Assembly (NCBI GenBank): GCA_003151895.1
Contig: PLYX01000040.1
Coordinates: 1-10,935 of the forward strand
DNA length: 10,935 nucleotides
Reading direction: 5' to 3'
Origin: Solirubrobacterales bacterium
GTDB taxonomy: Bacteria > Actinomycetota > Thermoleophilia > Solirubrobacterales > Solirubrobacteraceae
Position 1 is the first letter of the stretch. Every line of letters begins with the position of its first letter. Positions 6,229 to 10,935 of this stretch are shown here, one piece after another. The notes beneath the pieces were generated by a model, which worked only from the letters and a program-made list of their open reading frames with translations, searched no databases and had not been told where the DNA came from. Position numbers and translations under genes: made by a program.

Positions 6229-6699
6229 GTGTTTCATCGCATTCTTGTCGCGATCGACGGTTCCGAGCACGCGCACAGAGCGCTGCTCGAGGCTGCCGAT
6301 CTCGCGAAGCTGAGTAGCGCGAAGCTCACCGTGATGACGGCGTGTCAGAAACCGTCGGCGCTGCTCGTCGGCGGTCCGGTTGTGCCGCCCATCGACATGC
6401 GAAGCCTCGACGAAGCGCTGGAGCGCGAACACCAGCAGCTTCTGGACAGCTCACTTGAGGAGATCTCACAGGACGTGTCGGTCGTGAAGGTGCTCGCGCA
6501 TGGCTCTCCGGCGAGCGCCATCCTCGATCAGGCTCGCAAGGGCGAGCACGACCTGATCGTGCTCGGCTCGCGCGGCCGTGGTGGGATGACCGCGATGCTG
6601 CTTGGCAGCGTCAGCCATCAGGTGATGCAGCGCAGCCGTGTGCCTGTGCTCGTGATCCACGCCGACGAGGGGTCCACGGCTGTCCAGGCGGGTCAGTAG
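6229..6699 (+). CDS. Universal stress protein, UspA family, ATP-binding type
   Basis: The 156-residue single-domain protein starts with the family signature FHRILVAIDGSEHA and ends with the nucleotide site G113-x2-G116-x9-G126-S127 followed by VPVLVI. That motif marks the ATP-binding subgroup of universal stress proteins, cytoplasmic dimers linked to stress and growth arrest. D10 of VAIDGS is the usual base-contact position. The start at GTG 6229 is chosen because GGAGG at 6218-6222 lies 6 nt upstream and the protein then begins just before the first beta strand; a GTG at 6214 would add five residues. It lies 31 nt after the small membrane protein gene and could share its transcript, although its function is not obviously tied to DPA synthesis. 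Confidence 0.88.
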   Translation: MFHRILVAIDGSEHAHRALLEAADLAKLSSAKLTVMTACQKPSALLVGGPVVPPIDMRSLDEALEREHQQLLDSSLEEISQDVSVVKVLAHGSPASAILDQARKGEHDLIVLGSRGRGGMTAMLLGSVSHQVMQRSRVPVLVIHADEGSTAVQAGQ

Positions 6700-7073
6700 C
6701 TCGCCATTGCCCGCTCGAGCCGCTCGGAGGGCCGGCAACCCAAGCAGGCGGTGCGGTTCGCGCTCAGGCGCCAACACAAAGGTCGCTGCGGGTTTTTCCG
6801 CAGTGTCGGTGTGGAGGCACGCCGATGGCACTGTCCGTCGACCCTGGGAGGCTGACGCACGGACCGTCGCAATGCTCGATAGCACTCACTCTCGTGCCGC
6901 CGCCGCCGCGCCGCTGGCCGATGTGTTCGAGTATGAGCCCAACTGGCCGGTGCTCTCGCCTGCCAGACGCACGGAGGTCAAGCGTCTCGCGGCTCAGCCG
7001 GGGCGGACCGTGTAGCGGGCGCCGGCGTCGCAGCCCGTCGAGGAACTCGGCCAGGGAGGCATCGGCATGCAGG
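6700..7073. other. Convergent gap with no confident gene
   Basis: About 370 bp separate the uspA stop from the ACP stop on the opposite strand. An open frame on the + strand runs from a TTG at 6707 to a stop at 7015; its last part (from ATG 6872, 47 codons) has GC-rich third positions and would encode an Ala-rich peptide with FEYEPNWPVLSP, but it has no ribosome site and no family I recognise. A minus-strand frame across the same region is no better. A 6-bp inverted repeat, CTGCGG at 6786-6791 and CCGCAG at 6798-6803, encloses a GTTTTT loop; it is not a standard terminator because no T-run follows the stem. A small gene or a decayed gene fragment remains possible. Confidence 0.4.
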
Positions 7074-7334
7074 TTACGCGTCCGCGCCCCGCTGTTGTGC
7101 GGCGAGGAGATAGGCGACCGCATCGTCGAGTGTCGACAGCTTCGGGTAGTCGCGCTCGGGAATCTCGATCCCGGTCCGCTCGTGCACGGCGACGACGATG
7201 TTGAGGAAGTCCATAGAGTCGATGGCCAACTGCTCGCCCAGATCCGCCCCCGGATCGATCCTCGCCGGGTCGATGTCCGGGGCGACGTCTGTCAACGCCT
7301 CGATCACGACATCGTGCAACTCCTGCTCGTTCAT
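7074..7334 (-). CDS. Acyl carrier protein (phosphopantetheine-binding)
   Basis: The 86-residue acidic protein has the carrier-protein fold signature: an amphipathic helix 1 (about 3-16), then the LAIDSMDFLNIV segment with Ser40 in D39-S40-M41 as the phosphopantetheine attachment site, helix 2, and a conserved end (TLDDAVAYLLA). The ATG at 7334 overlaps the E2 stop (ATGA) and has a very good GGAGG at 7339-7343, 4 nt upstream. It is the last gene of the acyl-CoA synthetase/2-oxo acid dehydrogenase operon. No ketosynthase or other fatty-acid gene is next to it, so it is not the usual fab-cluster ACP. Its partner may be the E2 acyltransferase or the synthetase, but this is inference from position. 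Carrier identity is very likely; the acyl group is unknown. Confidence 0.9.
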   Translation of the reverse strand: MNEQELHDVVIEALTDVAPDIDPARIDPGADLGEQLAIDSMDFLNIVVAVHERTGIEIPERDYPKLSTLDDAVAYLLAAQQRGADA

Positions 7335-8626
7335 AGCTCCTCCGGCTTGCGCAATCGATGGTCGATGAGCGTGAGAAAGCGGCTTCCGGCGAGGCCGTCG
7401 CTCGCGCGGTGATCGGCCGCGAGCGTCGCGATCACGACCGGCCGGGCGCCGATCATCCCGTCCGCGGCCCACGGCCGCTCGCCGATGCCGCCGAAGCCGA
7501 CCAGCGCCACCTGCGGCGGGTAGATGACGCCATGCACGAGGTCGACCCCCCGCTCGCCCAGGTTCGTCACGGTGATCGTCGGATCCGACATCTCCGAGCC
7601 GCGCAGCCTGCCGGTCCGAGCTCTCATTACGAGGTCGCGCAGGCCGGCCATCAGCTCGTCGAGGCTCTTGTGGTCGGCGTCGTGCAGCGCCGGCGCGATC
7701 AGGCCGCCGCCCCGCAGCGAGATCGCCACTCCGAGGTGAACCCCATCGGCCGGGTGAAACGCCCCGTCGACCCAGAAGCCGTTCATCGCCGGCGTCGCTG
7801 CGACCGCGCCGGCCACGGCGCTCAACAACAGCGCCGCCGGCAGCAGGCGGTCGGACACCGAGCGCCTGAGGTTCTCCTCCTCAAGCCAGGCCAGCGCACT
7901 GCTCATGTCGATCTGCGTCTGCAGGTAGTAGTGAGGTATCTCGCGCTTCGAGCGCGCCATCAGCGCGCCGATCGCCAGGCGCATCGCCCCCGCACGCTCC
8001 TCGGGCGCCGCGGGCGGTGGCGTGGGAGGGGGGGCTTGAGCAGCGGTCGGAGCCGGTCCGGCGGCGGCCGCTGCCGGTGCGATCGTTCGCGCGATGGCCG
8101 CCGCCGCACGCTCGACGTCCCCCTTCGTGATCGCCCCGTCCGGTCCGCTGCCCGCGACCGCGGTCAGGTCGACCCCGAGCTGCTCGGCCGCACGCCGCGC
8201 GACAGGCGAAACCCGCAGACGGTGCTCCTCCGACGCGAACTGCGGCAGCGTCACCGGCGGCGGCGGGGGTGGGGGTGGGGGCATAGCGGCTGGCTTTGGA
8301 GACGGCGCCGTCGCGACCGTCCCAGTTGGTGCGTCCGGCGTCGTGGCGACTGTCATGGCCGGCGCTCCCGGCGGCGCCGGGCCGTCGTCTGCGCCGGTGC
8401 GCAGCGTCGCCAGCACCGTTCCGACCGGTACCCGCGTGCCCTCGGGGACGCGCAGCTCGTCGATCACGCCGTTCTCGAATATCTCGACTTCGATCTCCGC
8501 CTTGCTCGTGTCGACGACCGCGACGATGTCGCCGCGGTTAACGGCGTCGCCAGGCTCAACGCGCCATTCGAGCAGCGTGCCGAACTCCATGTCGGCGCCC
8601 AGTGACGGCATCAGGAAGTCAGCCAT
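7331..8626 (-). CDS. 2-oxo acid dehydrogenase E2, dihydrolipoamide acyltransferase
   Basis: E2 moves the acyl group made by E1 from its lipoyl arm to CoA and forms the core of the complex. The 431-residue product has one lipoyl domain (1-77; lipoyl Lys42 in DTSKAEI), a Pro/Ala-rich linker with nine prolines in a row (116-124), a peripheral subunit-binding domain (about 137-175, RVSPVARRAAEQLGVDL), a second Pro/Ala linker (about 183-210), and a catalytic domain (about 214-431) with H406 and D410 in DHRASDG. A single lipoyl domain is normal for many bacterial E2s. The ATG at 8626 is chosen because it leads directly into the lipoyl domain; a GTG at 8632 would add two residues. It overlaps E1 beta by 8 nt and the ACP gene by 4 nt. 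The substrate (pyruvate, acetoin or branched-chain acid) cannot be read from E2 alone. Confidence 0.92.
   Translation of the reverse strand: MADFLMPSLGADMEFGTLLEWRVEPGDAVNRGDIVAVVDTSKAEIEVEIFENGVIDELRVPEGTRVPVGTVLATLRTGADDGPAPPGAPAMTVATTPDAPTGTVATAPSPKPAAMPPPPPPPPPVTLPQFASEEHRLRVSPVARRAAEQLGVDLTAVAGSGPDGAITKGDVERAAAAIARTIAPAAAAAGPAPTAAQAPPPTPPPAAPEERAGAMRLAIGALMARSKREIPHYYLQTQIDMSSALAWLEEENLRRSVSDRLLPAALLLSAVAGAVAATPAMNGFWVDGAFHPADGVHLGVAISLRGGGLIAPALHDADHKSLDELMAGLRDLVMRARTGRLRGSEMSDPTITVTNLGERGVDLVHGVIYPPQVALVGFGGIGERPWAADGMIGARPVVIATLAADHRASDGLAGSRFLTLIDHRLRKPEEL
8257..8281 (+). repeat. G-rich tract encoding the E2 polyproline linker
   Basis: Three G5 runs separated by single T bases follow two GGC units on the + strand. 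On the coding (minus) strand this is a CCC-rich run for the nine consecutive prolines of the E2 linker. It could form a G-quadruplex in the non-template strand and may be length-variable, but the simplest explanation is linker coding. Confidence 0.5.
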
Positions 8627-9617
8627 CGGCACCCGTCATTCGTCGAACCTCCGCGACCACCGTGCCGGCCTGGGGAAGCGCCGCCTGCTCGAGGTGATGC
8701 GGATAGGGCATCGGAACCTCGGCTGAGCAAACCCGGGCGACCGGGGCGTCGAGCTCGTAGAAGGCCTGCTCCATGATCCGTGCGCTGACCTCGGCCGCGA
8801 GGCTGCCGGAGCGCCAGCCCTCATCGACGATGACCGCTCGATGCGTCCTCGTGACCGACTCGATCACGGCCGAGTCGTCGAGCGGGCGCAGCACGCGCAG
8901 GTCGAGCACCTCAGCCTCGATCCCGTCCGCCGCGAGCTCCTCGGCGGCGACCAGCGCGGTCGCCAGCGTCCCGCCGTAGGCGACGAGAGTCACGTGGGTG
9001 CCCGGTCGGCGGATCGCCGCGCGCTCGATGTCGCAGCCGCCGGCGTCGGCGGGCAGCTCACCCTCCATGTTGTAGAGCGAGCCGTGCTCGAAGATCAGCA
9101 CCGGGTTGGGATCGGCCAGGGCTGGGGCGAGCATCCCCCGCGCGTCCTTGAGCGTCGCCGGGGCGAGCAGCTTCAGACCCGGTATGTGCGCCAGCCAGCC
9201 CTCGAGGCTGTGGGAGTGCTGCGCGGCGACCTGGCGCCCGGCGCCGGTCGTCATCCGGATCACCAGCGGAATCGCGAACTGGCCGCCGGACATGTGTGTG
9301 ATCGTGGCCGCGTTGTCAATGATCTGGTCGAGCGCGAGCAGGCAGAAGTTGACCGTCATCACCTCGACGATCGGACGCATACCGCCCATCGCAGCGCCGA
9401 TCCCGGCGCCGACGAACGCTGACTCAGACAGCGGCGCGTCGCGAATCCGCTCGGGGCCGAACTCGTCGAGCAGACCCTTGCTGACGCCGAAGCAGCCACC
9501 GTAGGCGCCCACATCCTCGCCCATCAAGAACACGCGCTCATCGGCCACGAGCGCCTCACGAATCGCGGCGCGAATCGCCTCGCGGTAGGTGACGGTGACC
9601 ATCGCCGAGGCGCTCAT
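8619..9617 (-). CDS. 2-oxo acid dehydrogenase E1 component, beta subunit
   Basis: With E1 alpha this subunit forms the thiamine-diphosphate enzyme that decarboxylates a 2-oxo acid and acylates the E2 lipoyl group. The 332-residue product is of standard length and carries MGEDVGAYGG at 32-41, the PLSESAFVGAGIGAA segment at 62-76 with E65 as the thiamine-activating glutamate, MTVNFCLLALDQIIDNAA at 87-104, the AAQHSHSLEGW active-site segment at 131-141, and FEHGSLYN at 176-183. The C-terminal transketolase domain has LDLRVLRPLD and VDEGW. The ATG at 9617 overlaps the E1 alpha stop (ATGA); an alternative ATG at 9602 would drop five residues. Both ends overlap neighbours, so the E1-E2 genes are tightly coupled. 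The VGAYGG segment and overall pattern fit pyruvate/acetoin-type enzymes better than branched-chain ones, but the substrate is not proven. Confidence 0.92.
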   Translation of the reverse strand: MSASAMVTVTYREAIRAAIREALVADERVFLMGEDVGAYGGCFGVSKGLLDEFGPERIRDAPLSESAFVGAGIGAAMGGMRPIVEVMTVNFCLLALDQIIDNAATITHMSGGQFAIPLVIRMTTGAGRQVAAQHSHSLEGWLAHIPGLKLLAPATLKDARGMLAPALADPNPVLIFEHGSLYNMEGELPADAGGCDIERAAIRRPGTHVTLVAYGGTLATALVAAEELAADGIEAEVLDLRVLRPLDDSAVIESVTRTHRAVIVDEGWRSGSLAAEVSARIMEQAFYELDAPVARVCSAEVPMPYPHHLEQAALPQAGTVVAEVRRMTGADG

Positions 9618-10654
9618 GCTGTGGCGCTCTCGTCCGTGGAGTCCCCGCCCGCGGCAACCTCCTCCGCGGGGGTGGGCAGGGGTGGCTCCCAATATACGAA
9701 CCGTTCGAGGTCCTCGACCGGCTCGAGTGTGCCCGCCTCGGCGAAGGCGATCGCCGCCTCGACCTCCTCGGCGACCGAGCGCTCGAGCTCCTCTATGTCG
9801 CCGGCGCTCAGCAGTCCCGCTTCCTGGAGCTGCGCGGTGAGCGCCGCGATCGGGTCGTGCTGCTTCCAGCGCTCGATCTCCTCCTTGGAGCGGTACAGAT
9901 CCGGGTCGTACATCGAGTGCGCGCGGAAACGGTAGGTCCGCAGCTCCAGAAAGCACGGCATCCCGCCCCGCACCTCGGCCGCCGCCTTGCGCGCGGCACC
10001 CTCGACCGCCATCACGTCCATCCCGTCGACCGTCCACGCCGGCATCTCGTAGCTCGCGGCCTTCAGCGCGAGATCGGTCTCAGACTCATAGCGCTCGATC
10101 GCGGTGCCCATCGCGTAGAGGTTGTTCTCACAGCAGAACAGCACCGGCAGCCGCCACAACGCCGCGAGGTTCATCGACTCGTGAAACTCGCCCTCGGCCA
10201 CCGCTCCATCGCCGAAGAAGCACGCCGTCACACATTCCCGACCCTGCAGCTTGTCGGCTAGCGCCAGGCCCACCGCGAGCGGCAGACCGCCACCGACGAT
10301 CGCGTTGCCGCCGTAGAAGCGCGTCGCCGCGTCGAACAGATGCATCGACCCTCCACGCCCACGCGAGCAGCCCTCGACCTTGCCGTACATCTCCGCCATT
10401 ACCGCGTCGGCCGAGACGCCTCGCACCAGGGCATGGCCGTGCTCGCGGTAGGTCGCCACGATCGCATCCTTCGGCTCCAGCGCCTCCATGATGCCGACAG
10501 CGACGGCCTCCTCGCCGATGTAGAGATGCATGAAACCGCGGATCTTCGCCGCGCTGTAGAGCTCGACGCACTTCTCCTCGAACCGGCGCACCCGCAGCAT
10601 CTGGTGAAGCAGATGCTGCCCGTGATCGCGGTCGAGCCGGGGGGCGACGGTCAC
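9614..10654 (-). CDS. 2-oxo acid dehydrogenase E1 component, alpha subunit
   Basis: The 346-residue product carries the thiamine-diphosphate motif from GDG (148-150) to NN (177-178), with AEGEFHESMNLA between, plus ATYREHGHAL at 67-76, the GGSMHLFD segment at 101-108 and VGGGLPLAVGLA at 120-131. The regulatory-loop region reads YRFRAHSMYDPDLYRSKEEI (241-260), where Ala replaces the Gly of the common GHS; RxHS with YRxKEE is closer to acetoin/pyruvate-type heterotetrameric E1 than to branched-chain E1. A Glu/Pro-rich tail (about 315-346) extends past the usual end. The GTG at 10654 overlaps the synthetase stop (GTGA) and has GGAGG at 10662-10666, 7 nt upstream. It lies directly downstream of the acetyl/acyl-CoA synthetase gene. 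Pyruvate is the likeliest substrate, by analogy only. Confidence 0.92.
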   Translation of the reverse strand: MTVAPRLDRDHGQHLLHQMLRVRRFEEKCVELYSAAKIRGFMHLYIGEEAVAVGIMEALEPKDAIVATYREHGHALVRGVSADAVMAEMYGKVEGCSRGRGGSMHLFDAATRFYGGNAIVGGGLPLAVGLALADKLQGRECVTACFFGDGAVAEGEFHESMNLAALWRLPVLFCCENNLYAMGTAIERYESETDLALKAASYEMPAWTVDGMDVMAVEGAARKAAAEVRGGMPCFLELRTYRFRAHSMYDPDLYRSKEEIERWKQHDPIAALTAQLQEAGLLSAGDIEELERSVAEEVEAAIAFAEAGTLEPVEDLERFVYWEPPLPTPAEEVAAGGDSTDESATA

Positions 10655-10935
10655 GCCCCCGCCTCCAGTGTCGAGACGTCGCCCTCAGGCAACCCGAGCT
10701 CGCGGGCCTTCAGCAGCCGGCGCACGATCTTGCCGCTGCGATTGCGAGGCACGCTCGCGATGAAGTCGATCTCGCGTGGCGCGACTGCCGCTCCGAGTCG
10801 CCGGCGGGTGAAGCCGAGCAGCTCCTTGTGCAGCTGCTCGCCGGGCTCGTAGCCCGGCTTCAGTGAGACGAACGCCTTGACGATTTCCCCGGCCACCGGA
10901 TCCGGCTTGCCGATCACGCCCGCCTCGGCGACGGC
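10651..10935 (-). CDS. Acetyl/acyl-CoA synthetase (AMP-forming), C-terminal end, partial
   Basis: Only the last 94 residues are in the window; the frame is open to the right edge. They form the C-terminal lid domain of the adenylate-forming family: EAGVIGKPDPVAGEIVKAFV, then RRRLGAAVAPREIDFI, and PRNRSGKIVRRLLKARE. The Lys in RSGKI is the catalytic lid lysine and the usual site of acetylation control in acetyl-CoA synthetases. The match is to acetate-type ligases, which make acyl-CoA from a free acid, ATP and CoA. The tail LGLPEGDVSTLE overlaps the E1 alpha start by 4 nt (GTGA), so this gene heads, or lies upstream in, the E1-E2-ACP operon. Substrate choice depends on the N-terminal domain, which is not visible. 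Confidence 0.88.
   Translation of the reverse strand, partial: AVAEAGVIGKPDPVAGEIVKAFVSLKPGYEPGEQLHKELLGFTRRRLGAAVAPREIDFIASVPRNRSGKIVRRLLKARELGLPEGDVSTLEAGA

Noticed and set aside
8257..8281. G-quadruplex or regulatory element
   Set aside because: The G-rich tract is fully explained by coding for nine prolines in the E2 linker. A structural role is possible but not needed, so it is listed only as a repeat.
7358..8605. 415-residue + strand ORF opposite E2
   Set aside because: It is a shadow of E2. It is rich in Arg/His and its repeats mirror the E2 polyproline and Ala linkers.
9618..10037. Upstream extension of the E1 beta frame to 10037
   Set aside because: The extension lies inside E1 alpha in another frame and is Arg/Gly-rich. 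The ATG at 9617 with an ATGA overlap gives a standard-length E1 beta.
1..10935. CRISPR array, insertion sequence, tRNA or rRNA gene
   Set aside because: No regularly spaced repeats, transposase motifs, terminal inverted repeats or tRNA-like cloverleaf were seen in either strand.

Overview
The window is high-GC DNA with many GTG starts, ATGA/GTGA stop-start overlaps and strong GC bias at third codon positions. This fits an actinobacterium. The mix of decaprenyl-phosphoryl-arabinose genes, a stand-alone heme membrane protein and an acs/E1/E2/ACP operon suggests a deep-branching actinomycete, possibly Thermoleophilia-like, but no rRNA or marker gene is present to prove it.

Layout. (1) Positions 1-1930, + strand, form a redox operon: the last codons of an unknown upstream gene, an ApbE-type FAD:protein FMN transferase, a ferric-reductase-like di-heme membrane protein and a small three-cysteine ferredoxin. 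(2) Positions 1975-3117, - strand, encode a membrane-anchored protein of the phosphodiester glycosidase (NAGPA-like) family. (3) Positions 3118-3418 are a relatively AT-rich intergenic region between divergent genes. (4) Positions 3419-6197, + strand, form a decaprenyl-phosphoryl-arabinose (DPA) block. It has a remnant of the UbiA-family decaprenyl-phosphate phosphoribosyltransferase that has lost its catalytic core, then intact-looking DprE1 (FAD oxidase) and DprE2 (SDR reductase), then a small membrane protein that overlaps dprE2. A universal stress protein follows at 6229-6699. (5) Positions 6700-7073 are a convergent gap with no confident gene. (6) Positions 7074-10935, - strand, form a tightly overlapping operon read right to left: 3' end of an acetyl/acyl-CoA synthetase, E1 alpha, E1 beta and E2 of a 2-oxo acid dehydrogenase complex, and an acyl carrier protein. 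No E3 gene is in view.

How the genes work together. DprE1 and DprE2 together epimerise decaprenyl-phosphoryl-ribose to the arabinose donor. The enzyme that should make their precursor is reduced here to its first and last transmembrane parts, joined in frame. DprE1 has Ala where the mycobacterial enzyme has the Cys that benzothiazinones attack. In the right-hand operon an ACP is translationally coupled to a lipoyl-dependent acyltransferase, which raises the possibility of acyl transfer from the complex to a phosphopantetheine carrier. The left operon looks like an electron-transfer chain from ferredoxin through b hemes to a flavinylated partner probably encoded just outside the window.
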